Origin: Nageia nagi
Lineage: Eukaryota > Pinophyta
Direction: 5' to 3'
Assembly (NCBI GenBank): GCA_050084985.1
Contig: JBITNC010000002.1
Coordinates: 16,740,001-16,804,000 of the forward strand
DNA: 64,000 nucleotides
Shown here piece by piece: positions 33,132-48,100 of this stretch; positions within the stretch are counted from its first letter, which is position 1; every line of letters starts with the position of its first letter. A program made the translations under genes and the position numbers. Below the pieces are notes generated by a model. The model worked only from the letters and a program-made list of their open reading frames with translations. It searched no databases and had not been told where the DNA came from.

Positions 33132-36100
33132 CTGCACAGAACCAAGCATAAGATATGCATATAATAGCAAATAAGTACCTGAGATATTTTAGAATCAGCT
33201 AATGCAGCCACATGAGGAGGGCCTAGATTAAGTTAGTTACAATAATTACCAGAAAATCAGAAAAAGAAAAAACATCAAAAGTTCATCTCACGTAAAACAC
33301 ATACTTAACATGTTCTCATTGTGTATGTGTAAGATTTGTTTATAAAGGTTTAGTGCTGGCACAAATAAAGAAATTACGCTTCACCATATCTGATATTGTG
33401 CTACTCAAAGTATCATGCATGAGGTCATAAACTCAAAATATACAATTATATAAATGTCTAGAAAGGCACCCTTCACTCTTTCCCATTTTATGCATACCAT
33501 TAGCTTTATCTAATCTAATCAGAACACAGTAATGTCCTTAGGCTTATAGAATGTACAATAGGAAGTATACTCCTTGGATGAAGATGCTTATGTATGTACA
33601 AGTATCAGCTAACCACAAATGCTGCTAGTGGACATAACATCCTGTAAACCTGCCATGAGTTATGATATAATTACTCACATTAATTTTTTTAAACAATAAT
33701 GGTCTGTAGATATGTACATGGCATGTGTCATTTCATGTTGTTCATTATCTCTTTTGTATCATTCAATGCTCCTATTATGATATGCATGAGTTGGAAGGCC
33801 TGTCAAGTAGTATAGAAATAGATAAATTTTGCAAACATCACATGCCCAATTATGTTATTTGTTGTACAATCTTCTAATGACTTTGTAGTCTTGGACTAAA
33901 TTAAGTTGTTTATGTTGTTCTATTTAATGACTTCGGACTTGATCTGTTTATATTCACGTACTTGTCAGTTGATTATTCAAAAAGTATGAACTGTCGGAAA
34001 TCAAATGCTTCATGAAGGTTTAACACCCCCCATTTTCAAAATTTTGTAAGATCCCATTGATCAAGTCAAATATTGTGTTTTGTAGTCATGTTTTGAGTCA
34101 ATTTTAGGGTTTTAATTTCGTTAGTTTTTGTTGTTCATATAATTGGAAGGCATGCCTTGGGAGTTTTTGTGTAATAGCTTGTGATTGATTATCTTCCTTG
34201 AGAGAGAGTTTATCCTTCTATATATTGGACTCAATTCCTTTATAAATCCCTGGTTCATCTTGGTATTCACCCTTTGATAATCCTTATAAACTTTTGAGCT
34301 TTGTCACCTTTAAAAGGTTAATTTGCCTTACAAAAATTCAAGCTTAAAAAGGTCTTTTTCACCTTCGAAATGTCTTCCTAATTCTTTTCACTACTCGCAA
34401 ATCTTCATTAAGCTATATGCGACTAATTGCCCATACTCGCATTTCCTTTGGTTTTCATTTCCGAGTACCTCTAGTCAGTTGAGCTATATGCGACTAATTG
34501 TGCTTACTCTCTCATTTGAAAGTTACTCGCACATTCAGTCTTCCCCGAGCATTATTCTCTCACTCGCAATTGCGCAATAATTCTTCTCCAAGCATTATTG
34601 ATCATCTCACATTTGACTAAATTTTTCGCAATTCTTAGTGAAGGCATTTGCGAGTGAGTTTCTTGACTATTTGCTCATATCTTCAAGTGCGACTACTCGC
34701 AGATCAACAATTAAATCGTGAATAAGATCTGAGTGATGAAAAAGTCACATATTCTTTTGTTTGTAACTGTGACTACTCGTGTAAGGAAGGTGTGATCACA
34801 AATCAATGTGCTGACGAGAGCATCATTTGGGCGTCAAATTTACGTGATCAAGGCATGGAAACCTGAATATCTTTGTATGGGTTGATGCAAGCCTGGTTTC
34901 ACGATATTCAAGATACTTGCAGTTATTGATCAAATGCACATATCAATCCAAGTACTCATCTGAGTTAAGTTCTTATTGATGTTAAGAGTTTTAAGAAATA
35001 AGTTTGTAGATAAAGTTGTTCCTGTTTTGGAAACATTGCCTCCTAAAGATTTTGAAGACCCTTTTTATTAGGTAAATAGGGATGGAATAGATAATTTTCA
35101 ATTACAGTTTGGAACAGAGATAGATGAAGTTGCTGAGGAAACCGCTCCAGCTTTAATTGTTCCTGGTCAGTGGACTCCTCAAAGTCTCCAAGTTGTGGTG
35201 TATAACCCTTCTGTTGTCTCTAAAAGTTTGATTATTGATGGAAACGAGAAACCTATTTCTTATAGAGGTCAAGAAATGATTGCTGAGGCTGGTGACTTAA
35301 TAAATTTGATGAGAACCTACAGATTTAAATTGACTGTTGCTGAAGACACTCTTGCAGGTAAAAGGTTGAGAATTGAAGGAGGAGGAACTCCTCGAAAGAT
35401 TGTATGTGCCATGCCTGCTCCTTTATCAGTTACAGAAGAAGTTCAAAGTTTGAAAGATGGAAATCTAGTACAGTTTTACAAGGTTGAACATAGGTGAATT
35501 TAATACTGATGATGAGAATCAGTTTTTACAATTGATTACTCATCCACCTTCTCTTCCTTCTGCCGAGGCATCCGGTTCTCATTCTAGTTTTGAGGTTCTT
35601 GTTGATCCTTGTCATATTGAGAAGAATCCTAAGATAGGATTGGCTAGTGTCAAGGTAACAATGCCTACAGATCAATATGTGGATTTTGCAGAGTATTATT
35701 AAAAAGGGGAAAGAAGTTTATCACAAGGATCTTAAAGCCAAAGATGATGAGATTACTGCACTAAAGTCCGAGAGTCAAATGCTGGAGAATACTTTAGCCA
35801 CATCACGGCTCACATTTGTTGATACATCTACTTCCTCCCAATCTTCTGTTTATATACTATTCAATTTCTTTGGTGGTCTTAAAAAATAAGTCGAGCTCTA
35901 TCTGAGTCATGCTATTAATGTTTTTTTATCAACTTTATGATAAATTTGTAACCATTGATGCTATCCGGACGAGAATCAGTGAAGAGTTAGATCATGCTGA
36001 AGAAATATTTGGTAAGATCAAAGACTGTTACAAGTTACATGTTAGATGAAGCGTATTTGAAGATGAATGGATTTGCTTCCCATATTTCTGAACTCGTTAA

Positions 36101-39100
36101 GGTTTGACAGTATAAGGATGCAGAAGCTCAATGGAACAATTTTTTGGCAAGTTTTAATGAATGGATGGGTAAAGTGAATGAGAGTCTAAAAACTTTTCCT
36201 TTGGTGGGTTTACGCAAAGAAATGATTCAGGATAACATGTTGAAGCAATTTGAAGAGGAATTTGATCAGGTCGTTTGTGATAAAACAGAACAAAATTTGA
36301 TTAGTTTTATTGTTAAATGCACAAGAATTGCAGAGTTGGCAGCTTTGCACATGGGAGAAACTAAGTAAAAGGAAGTAAATAAAGCAGTTGTTTGATATTG
36401 TTTGTCATTGTACTTCTCTTATTGTTGAAAGGTGAGAACAAATTGAAGATAATATGCTGAGATACCATGGGACCTACAGCTGGCAACTGGATAATAGTTT
36501 TCTTTTGATGATTTCAGAGACAGTTACAGTTAGTACACCAGCTAAGCAGTTTAACAGATTTCTGTTGAGAAAGGAGTTTGCAATTTTGGATTATAAATAC
36601 TCATTTCAGAGGCAGAAGAATGGAGTCTATTACAGATATAGCCAAGCTAAGGTATTCTAGTGTTTGGTTGATTGTCTTTTTTATTTTCTTTATGTCTTAT
36701 CCTTCTGTCCATGTCTAATGCTTCCCCTTTCTATGCAGAGTTTTTGTACAAGTTCTAATAGAGCTGCTGAGATCATTTCCACAAGCTTTGATCAAGAATC
36801 AAAAAGCCCTACTGTTAGTACATTAGAACATAGGGATTTTGTGACACATTGTTGCATTATTTGAACAATGACTCTCTATTGTATAGAATTTTGAGACCTG
36901 GATCACGGTAATAGGCTCATTACTGTACTCACCATGAAAAATTAGTACAATTCCTTGTTTTTCTTGGCAATTCTCTTGTTCATTGAATGTAGGTTTGCTG
37001 GTATTCATGTTGCATTATTTGAATGTGATTATCATGCATTTCCTTCATTGTCTTTCTTGATTGTCTTTATTGCATTATTTGCACGAAGTTAGTCACAACA
37101 GTCTTTCCTATCTCATTCTTTCTGCTCATTAAAATTGTATCCAATTTGCTCAAGTTGATAATGGATAAGGTACCGGTCTCTTTGAAAGGATATGCTGTGC
37201 AAACTTACATCAGAATTCTTTATACAAATCTTTTAATTCTTAAATTGAATTGTATACTTAACATCATTCACTTCAGCTCTGTTATCTGGTTAAGGCTTTT
37301 TTTGGGATCATCCAAAGTGTTAGCTTATTAGGGTCTCCTTACCTTTTGCTTGATCACCATTATGTCTTGAGTTAAAGAGGTGAATTTACCATAGTTCACA
37401 ATATTGCTTGGAAGTAAGAATTTTCTTGAAATTGTGACAGATCTTAAGTGTTCAAAAAAATCTCCAACAAAAACTTTTTGCATAAGCTGAATTTCTTGGC
37501 ATGAAGTTATGGACAGGAAGGTGAATGATTCCCAATATCGTCAGATGAAAATTTGAGATTAGTTTGCTGAATATTGAATTGAATTACAAAAGAAAAATAA
37601 ACTTTAGGTTTCAAAATCCATATATCAGAAAGAAATTAACGGAGCTGATAAAAGTCACCAATATCAATTGATCAAAATTCTTTGTTCTACCATTTATTCA
37701 ATGTTAGGGTTTTCTATTGATGCAAATAATCAAAGATAATGGTAATGGGAATCCTTATGAACCAAGTAGTATATCTTATTTGGACATGTCTTTTTTTAAA
37801 TTTGATCTTGACCATGAAAATTTTTCTCTTTGATTGATAAACAGCGCAGGTGTAATATTTTTACCAAAAAAATCTCAAGGTGGCAACAATTTGTCAGAGA
37901 AATACCCCTCTGAGGTTCATCAAGAATCAACGCAGTTGATAGAAAAAAAGAGAGCTTTCATTACCTTCCATTTCTTTATCCTTAGGGACAGCAATAAAAA
38001 AGAATCTTATTCCATTAACTTTTCTTTACCACACTAAAAACTTGAGAATATATCTGAAATATTTCATAGATACATGAACATCTATGTTATTTTTAGGATA
38101 TCCTAAGGAATGGTACAGAGGATAAAAATGATGCTGAAATATTTCTAAACTACCTAACATTATCTAAATTAAATGCATCATGATCATATAGATATTACCT
38201 TTATGAGTTTATATCTGAATGATTGTATGACTGGTACAGATAAAGGATGGCTTTCCATTCATAAGAATGATTGTTATCTATTATTGCAATTAGTTATTTC
38301 CAGTTAGTGAAAATATGTTTTTATACTCGAGCCAATTAGTTGTAATACAAGTCATGGTAACAAAGGCTTAGACAAACAAAAGCACTAAGATCCAACCATC
38401 AACACGAAGTTGACAGTGCAGATCCATTATAGATGAGATCACTTCAGCAGACAAGTCATTCTCCATGCATATGATGTGACTAGTGTCTCTATGGGTTTGA
38501 CAGACTCTCTAAATATAGCAAACCATACTACCTAATGGCTCTATGCCAACACAAGCAGTCAGTGGAATAAAAGTTCAACCAAGACTCTCTTAATGTTTTC
38601 TATGACAATACTTAAATACATTAAAACAGTAGACGACTGAACAATTTGCTGAGAAACTTAGCAAAAAAGTAACTCAATGTCAGCGGAAATGCTTAGCCTA
38701 GAGAAGGTCTAAACCAATATACCATGATTTTTATTCTTTGAAATATCCACTTCAACAAATTTGTGAAAGAAATATTGAGACGAATAGAAGGTCAGACTAA
38801 ATATATTCCCAGGATCCGTCATGATTAAGTGTTGATTACTTCGCAAAAGTTGGCATTTGACTCAATAATAATTACATAAGCCACTCTTACGATTGGTTAT
38901 TGGACCATCATATATTTTTCATACTTTCTTGCCTAGGATATTTGTTGTTACTTATTTGTGAGAGTGCACTTCTACTTACGTGCAAGATTGAACTAAAAGC
39001 TAGTGTTATTAGATACCTTGTTGATTTAAATGTTGATGCATGGCTTATATTGAGCTATGGTTGCTATGTGCTGTTTTATATCCTGGAAATCAACATATTC

Positions 39101-42100
39101 CCACATATAGCTTGTATGATTTCCATTTTATGCATTGTTTAATCAATTGCTTGTGATTTGCCATCTATTCATTATCATTATTAACTTAGATGATATTATT
39201 TCTTCCATTACAGTCTCTATATGTATAAATCTATATAAATCTTCAGGTCCACTGTGTCATTGGACTACTAATAGACGAATGATGTGCATATCTATTTTTA
39301 TCTATCTTTTAACCTATGTTCAATAAGTAACCAAACCCACCCCTCAAAGCCTTGAATCTCCAAACCCGACATTTCAGATCCTTGAGGATAGGTACTAAAT
39401 GTCCCCATGACATACCAAAAACATGTACCGAAGATGTTTCCAGTTTGGGGACATCTGAGGGGATGCCAAAGATTTTTCCAGTTTGGGGACATTTGAGGGG
39501 ATGCCCAAGCATACCCAAGATGACAAGTGACAAGCTTTCTCATTCCATTTCATCTTAGGTACACCTAGCCATCATCAAAATAGCAAGGAAATGCCCACCC
39601 TATGTTCCAAAAGTACCCGAACCCACCTTCAAGGCCTTGATTCTCTGAACCTAACATTTTGGGTCCTTGAGGATACGTACAAAATGTCCCTGTAACGTAC
39701 CAAAGATGTTTCCAGTTTGGGGACACCCAAGCTGTGACGTCCCCCTTTGATTATTGTACTTAATTCTGGAATCCAACGGATTACCTCTTTTGTACATATT
39801 TAATTATTATTCATGTTTATTAGTTAGGACTTGGAATAGAAGATTTAATGGGTCATTGGACCCCACTATGAGCCCCAAGTGGGATGTCTCCCTCTCAAGT
39901 GTAGATTAGAGTGTTCTAATGTACTTGGAGATCCCAAAACATGATTGTGGGAATCCCAAGGTCTATTTAGCACTTAGAATATGGATGAGCACTTAATGGC
40001 CTCAACGTTGAGATTGGGAGCACTTGTACACATGCACCAACCTTGGGGAGACTTCTAGATCCCCACATTGGCCCATGACACCCACGTTGCCCCCATAGAT
40101 GCCCACACATGCCTTCTTGACCCACACATGCATCCTTAGACCCACGTGGAGCATGAGGGAGGCCAAGATACCCACGTTGGGCATGGAATGACTCTTAGGT
40201 GCCAACATTGGGGCTTCAAGGGATTGGGTGATGACATTGAGATGAGATCCAGATCTAGGAAAGCTATATTAGCCCTTGGAGCCTTTTTGGTGGATATACT
40301 GAATTTGATAATATTACTCATACCGTTAAGAGGACAGAAGTCTTAGCGTAGCGCTAAGCAAGATCCCTAGGTGTAGCATCTAGGAGGGTTGACAAGTTGA
40401 GGGATTCTGTTAATCTACAGCTTTGGTGTAGCACCCTAGCCCATCCGATGGTAATCCAAGGTTGAGCTTCTACCATTCAGTTGGTCGCCAGGGTTTGAGG
40501 AGGGCTCCTTCAATTGAGAGGATTCATATTCTGATGGAGCAAGACTATCCCATCCATCATCCGTCCATCCAGCAATGAAGACGCATGTTGTGCCCTAGTT
40601 GGCTCCTTGGAGGCCAACGTTGAGCCCTTAGGGCCTGGTATTGTATCATTGTTCATTATTTATCATCAATACAGCCGTTGGGTAATTGGATCTCATATTG
40701 TATTGTGCACTTGTCTATACTTGCAAGGTTGTGGTGTGTTTACTCTTTCATGCATGTTGTAGCCATACGTTGGCATTGTGAGGTGTTGTGCATTGATATT
40801 TGCTAGTCTTGGCCAGACGTTGGCATTATTGCATTGTTGAAGCTTAATCTAGATTCCCTAGGTCAAACATTGGAGCATACTTGTTTTATTTTAGTTATTT
40901 GCACTTGATTTTGTAAGTGGGTCTTTACACAAGCATACCCAAGATAACAAAGGATAGGCTTTCCCATTCCAGATCGCCTGGGGTACACCTAGTCATCCTT
41001 GAGACATCCAAGAAATGCCCTAGTGTATCCTGATCATATCAAGAATGGCCAAGCGCCTACCCACAGCTTGGTGGCCCCATCAGTTAAAAAACAAAAAAAA
41101 TACAAAAGAGTGTGAGGGGGTGGGCCACCCTAACCCTAAAACACAACACTAAAACCCTAAAAATGAAACATAAGAACAAAATAAAAAGAGAACCTGAAGT
41201 GAAACACACATTGTGATTGCTATACGCCATTTGGAGTTCTCAGTTTGGAAGTTGGAGTTTGGAGAACTTGGAGCTCAATTAAGAACAAAATAAAAAGAGA
41301 ACATGAAGTGAAACATACATTGTGATTGCTATTTTCCATTTGGAGATAGGAGTTTGGAGAAATTGGAGCTTAGTTAAGCACAATTGTTTCAGGGTTTTGG
41401 ATTGGAGCAAGGGGCAGCAGTTAGACTTGGGAAAAAGTTTGAAGCAGGAGCAAAGGGCAGCAACTTTCTAGTTTCTATTGTGTTTACTTTCTAGTTTGTT
41501 GTCAATGGTCTTATCAATAACATTTCCCTATGAAGACCAAAATATTACTGGTGCATATGTCAAAAATATCAATCTACATAATACAATGATGCTTGTATAA
41601 GTGGAATCTTTATATGTTATAAATTTAATAATTATGCCACAAAATGTTTTGTGGCTGTTTTATTTAATCTCATCCTTAATCTGTCTATCTTATCTCGGAA
41701 TTTACTTTAGAAGGAATCTTGGTCATGGTCGTAGGATGCTCATTTGTATCAGTTATTTTTTTGGCAATTGTTACAACTGTGCTTTCTAGAAGCCCCTTGC
41801 TGACTGATTTTTCTTGAGTTGGTTGGAACTGTCTGAAAGAATATGGAAGAATTGAACACACAATAATCCGATTCATTAGGTAAATTCGAAGTACAATATA
41901 TAGGACCTCAATGAGTAACTGATTTGAGCTCATGGAGGTTACATGGAGGACCAAAAATGAATGCTAAGGAATGTTACACAAATCCACTCAAATCTAACTC
42001 AAAATAGCTAAATGGGAGTTACAATCATGTTCTAAGACACTCTCCCATCATCCCTACAAAGTAACAGAACCTGAAACAACATGCAAACAAGAAAAACTGA

Positions 42101-45100
42101 AGGAAAACTCATAAATGTCATAACTGCCAAAAAGCTCTAACAAAACGCGCAAGGTATTTGAAAACACGATGTCGTTTCCAGAAATGCGATGTTGTTTCCG
42201 GAAACGCACGGTGATGCAGAAACGTGGCAGTGTTTCCACAGACAACAGCATTTCATTCTAGCGAGAATTAAAAGCATAAATCTCCAATATACTCCCCCTT
42301 AAAGGTGAGAGGATTGACCAGGTAGTCTCTCAACTTTACAAACTGACATGTAGCAACACCTTTGGTGAACAGGTCAGCCAAATTGTCCTCACTCTGACAA
42401 TCATGCAATTGAACAATTTTCTTCTCAACCATGTCGCGGATGAAATGGTATTTCATATCAAAATGGTTGGATCTAGAATGATGCACAAGATTATTTGCCA
42501 ACTGAATAGCACTCTGGTTATCACAGAACAAGGTTGTGGCACCAATTTGTTTTTTTCCTATCTCCTCAAGAATTTTCCGCATCCACAAGGCTTGCCTATT
42601 GGCACTAGTGATGGCAATGTATTCAACTTTAGTGGAGGATAAAGAAATTGTTGTTTGTTTTCTGGAAGACCATGTAACAAGACTAAAACCAAGAATGAAA
42701 CAATTGTCAGAAGTAGATTTTCTATCATCAATATTGCTACCCCAATCATTGTCACTATATCCAACAAATTTTACATCTTTATTTTTGAGGTAATGGATGC
42801 CGAAATCATGAGTGCCTTTTACATATATCAGAATTCTCTTGGCTGCTTTTAAATGATTCTGTGAAGGAGAACTCATGTACCTAGACACAAGTGAAACAGC
42901 ATGACAAATATCAAGTCTAAAATTTGTTAGGAACATTAAGCTCCCAACTATGCTTCTGTAAATGTGCACATCAGCTTTAGCTACCCCATCATCTTTAGTT
43001 AAGTGTTCTCCATAAGCAATAGGAGTGACAAGAGTTGTACAATCATCCATGCCAAACTTATGCAACAAATCATTAGCATACTTGGTTTGAGAAATAAAAA
43101 TTTGACTCTTGATATACCTCCAAACCAAGAAAATAGTGCATAAGACCAAGATTCTTCATTTCAAATTCTTGCATCATGGAGTTCTTGAAAGCATCATTCA
43201 TTCTAGAAATGCTACCCATATAAATAAGATCATCAACATAAAGGCAAATCAACAAAATATCAGTAACATCATGTTTATAGTAGAGAGTCGATTTACTTTT
43301 ACTTCTTGTGAACCCAGAATTTTAAAAATACCCATCTATTCATGAGTACCAAGCCCTTGGAGCTTGCTGGAGGCCATACAAGGCCTTCTTCAACTTGTAA
43401 ACATGATGCTCTTTAGCTTTCTTTTCAAAACCTTGGGGCTAAGCAACAAACACCTCTTCATCAATGTATCCATTCAAGAATGCACTCTTGACATCCAAGT
43501 GATATACCTTCCAGCTTTTGTGAGTTGCAATGGAGAGAACTATTATGATGGTTTCTTGTCGAGCAACAGGAGCAAAGGTCTCTTCATAGTCTATGTTGTA
43601 TCTCTGAGTGAAGCCTTTGACCACAAGTCTAGCCTTGTGCCTCTCAATGATGCCATCAACATTAAAATTGGTTTTATAAACCCATTTGGAGCCTACAACC
43701 TTTTTCCCTTTTGGAAGCTCAACTAGCTCCCATGTATCATTCTTCTCAATGGAGTGCATCTCCTCCTCCATGGCATTCATCCAAACATCATTAGTACATG
43801 CATTTTAATAACAAAAAGGCTCTAAATCAACACTAGCCACCAATGCAAAACTAGCCAATTCACCCTTGGGTTCACCCTAGGCTATATAAATGGAGATTTT
43901 CAAGCCTCTTAATTACTTGATCTACTTCTTTTGCTTGCCCTCTAGTTACACTATGTGAAAAACTCTGATCTAACATTTGAGAAGGAGGATGATTTGCAAG
44001 TGTTCTATTACCTCTTACTTTACCTTTCTTGCTTGGAGAACCATCACCATTACTTGGAACTTCTTTGGGCTGCACTTGTGTGGACTTTTTGATGCTTTGG
44101 GCTGCACATTTTGTTGGCTGCGCTGAAAACTAGATTGCACATTATAAGAGCTTTCATCAAAGGATCTATCTTCAACAAGTTGTTTTGGATGACCCCATGC
44201 TCTCCTTTCATCAAAAATAACAACTCTTGAAACAACAACTTTGTGAGTTTTGGGATTGTACAATCTATATGCTTTGCTTGTTTCACAATAACCAATAAAT
44301 ATACAAGCTCACTCCTTGGATTTAATTTTTGTCTATACTCCCTTGGAACATGCACATAACTGAAGCAACCAAACATTCTAAAATGTGACGTCGCCTTTAG
44401 CAAATTGTAACTAATTCTGGAATCCCATGGATTCCCCTTTGTATATATTCATTTATTTAATTGTGCTTTAGTGATTAGTACTTGGGATAGAAAATATAAA
44501 GGTCTATTGGACGCCACTGTTAGCCCCAAGTGGGACGTCTTCATCGCAAGCATAGGCTAGTGTGATTTAATATGATTTTATGTACTTGAACATCCCGAGA
44601 AGTGATGATTGGAATCTCAAGGCTTATTTAGCACCTAGATAGCACTAGAGCACGGATAAACACCTATTTGCCCCAACGTTGGATTTGAGAGTACTCGTAC
44701 ACATGTGCCAACCATGGGGAGACTCCTAAACCCCCACATTCACCCATAACACCCACGCATGCCTTCTAGACACCCATGCATGCCCTCTAGACCCACATTG
44801 AGCTTGAGAACCCACGTGAAGCATGAGGAAGGCCCAAATACCCATGTTAGCAAACTGAGGAATCCTGTTGATCTACGGCTAAGGTGCAACATCTTAGTCC
44901 ATCCGATGGTATTATGAGGTTGCATTCCCACCTTCAATGGTTTCCAAGCATGGGAGTTTTGTAGCAGAGCATCCAGGGTTGAGAAAGTGAGGTTGTCCCA
45001 TCCATTGTTCCGTAGTTCCAACATTGATCACATTTGTCCAATCGTTGTACATCATTAATACAACCGTTGGGCATTTGGATCTCAATATTGTCTATGTATT

Positions 45101-48100
45101 TGTCCATTATTGCAACGTTAAGGTGTGATTGTTCATCCATGCATGTATGAGCCAGGCATTGGCATTATTGTGTTGCTTAAGCTTAGATTGGATGCCCTAG
45201 GCCTGACGTTGGCATTGTGAGGTTGTTTGTGCTTGTATTTGAGGCATTAGTCCAGACGTGGGTGCATATTGTATTATTTTTGCTTAATTGCACTTGAGTT
45301 TGTGATTGGGATCTTATATAAAATGATTCAAATTTGGCCTTTTATCATACCATGCCTCAAAAGGTGTTATGCCATCCAACCTAGAGGTTGGACTTCTATT
45401 TAAAATATACACTACGGTCCTAATAGCTTCAGCCCAATAAATATTGCTTAGACCTTTAGTTTGGAGCATGCTTCTTGCCATATTAGCCAAAGTTCTATTC
45501 TTACGTTCAGCCACACCATTTTGTTGTGGAATGAGTTGCCTTCTCACTCCACAATCTTTACAATATTGCAAGAATTCATTACTATAAAACTCCCCCCCTC
45601 TATCAATTCTCAAGCATTTCAAATAATAACCACTTTGTTTTTCAACATTGTTCTTGAACTCCTTAAAGTATGTAAAAGCTTCATTAACCCTTTTGTTACC
45701 TTCATTTGTAGACACCTCCATAGCTCCCATGCCTTGAACTTGAATGGCTTTGTCATCTCCAAGTGTGATCTTGGACTTGTAGGAGTCATCCATGGCACAA
45801 AACAAATTTCCCTTGCCGTTCATGTGGATGGAGCAACCGGTGTCAAGGATCCATGTCTCATCTAGCTTTTGGGATGAATCGACATAAGATAAGAACAAGG
45901 TGGAGGATCCATCCTCCTCACCATAGTTGGCACTTTGGGATCCTTCTTGAGAAGCCTTCAATCTACATTCTCTTTCATAGTGTCCATATTTGTTACAATA
46001 GTAACATTGCTTGTCTCTTTTGTCACCTCTTGGAGAATCCCCTCTACCTCTTCCTTGGAATCCTCCTCTACCTTGGAAGCCACCTCTACCTTGGAAGACA
46101 TTTAAAAACTTCTACATTTTTCTATTCAAAATTTCAAATATAGTGCACAATCTGAGCTGAAGAAGAAAAAAATCGGTAGTGTGACATGTTAATGTTTGTT
46201 TAACACTTATTTTTATGGTCCTTACAATAGTCCCCATGATAGACACTTAATAATAAAAATATTTGCATCGGACACTGATATACCTATTGTTAGCAGGAGA
46301 TAAACAAGGAAGTAAATTGTTGCTTATTGCCATTATAATGCAATACCTTGAAAAAGAAAAACAGGGTTGATGTTTTGCATACAATGATAAAGACAGAATT
46401 TAACAAGAAGTCTCTAAATATTTCTGTAGTGGTTTTTACATCTCAGGTGACTAAAGGAACATTTACTTGATAACCAATAATAACAATGTTGACAAGGAAA
46501 TACCAATAGCTCTGGACAAAAGCAATTATTTTGGAATCTTGCTTCTATTAGTCAAGTAACATGCTGTCCTCAGTGTTTCTGCCGAAAATGTGTTTGAAAT
46601 CTCTTTTGCCTTCATCATTGATTTTCCCTTCTCAACCAAGGTGTAGTTCATCCTTTCTGCAAATCCATTTTGTTGAAGCGTAGGAAACACTAAAAGTTTC
46701 CTTTTAATATCATGATGTTTGCAAAATGCAATGAAGCCTATCGAGGTAAATTCACCTCTATTATCAATTCTGAGAACTTTGATCTGCAAGTTGCTTTCAT
46801 TTTCAGCTTTTGCATTGAATACATCAAAAGCTTAAGACTTGTCCATGAGAAAATACATACCAGTATGTCTTGAGAAATCATCAATGACTATGATGAAATA
46901 CTTTAGGACACCCAAAGATGTGATCTCCATTGGGCCACACAGATCAAAGTGTACCAACTCTTAGTTTGATTTGGCTCTCCAAGCTTTATCCTTCTCGAAC
47001 TTGTCTCCATGTTGCTTGCCCATGATGCAATTTTCACAGAAGCATTTATTTGTTGAGACCTTTGGCAAATCATGCACCATATTCAACCTATTCATGTCTT
47101 TAAGACTGGAATAGTTCAAATGACCTAGGCATCTATTCCATAACTGGTCTTTTGATGATCATTTAAAAATCAAAGCTTAGTCATTATGAGTGACAAGATT
47201 CATAGTTGTCAGACACGAACTCGGCTCGAACTTATTGGGGTCCCGTCGAGACTGAAAAAAAAGGCGAACTTGACAAAAAGAAAAAAATTAATTTTCTATA
47301 TATATATATTCATTGAAAACATTAGCTTTTTCAATTGCATATTACTTATTACTGTTATTAATGTCTTCTAGAAACCTATTTACTCAACATCAACATTATA
47401 CAATTTACAATATACACAAAATTACAAATAAGAAATGGCAAATAAGAAAGGGCATATGTTCGTATTCATCAAAATGTTAATACTTCACAATACAAAATGT
47501 GCAAAATACAAAATCACACAATCTATGATGGCTGAAAACTTCAATTTTTCATTTTACTTTTCCCTTTTATCCTACTATAAGCGCCCTTTGTGCCTAAGAT
47601 ATGAAACTAGATCCAACTACCTCTTCATGTGCCCTTTGCTCTTCTTGCCCTTTGTCGCTAACTCCTTTGCTAGATTTTCAAAATCCTCAAAAAGAAAATT
47701 AGCTCTAAGAGAAATCATGTTTTTTAGTTGTAAAATGCCTCTTGCCCTCTCTTTCACCCTTCTCCTAGCAACTACCAAATGGGGAGGGGGTTCTTTTGTT
47801 TTTATGTTACTTTTTTCAATTTTTGCTTTGCTAGAGTTGGCGAGTTCCGACGTTAGAACTTAGACTCACCCAAACTCAAAACTTGACCAGACTTGGCGAG
47901 TCCATCGAGTCCCAAGCGGACTGGACATGGTAGAGTCCACTCAAGACTCGAGCTTGCAAGTTTGGGCAATTTCCAATGATTTTGACTACATTGACAAGTT
48001 TACACAAGTCAAATTCCTCTTTACCTACACCAATTACATTGTTTAGACTATATTCTATATTGTACATTTGCCCTTTCTAAAACAGAATTTTCATGTTTTA

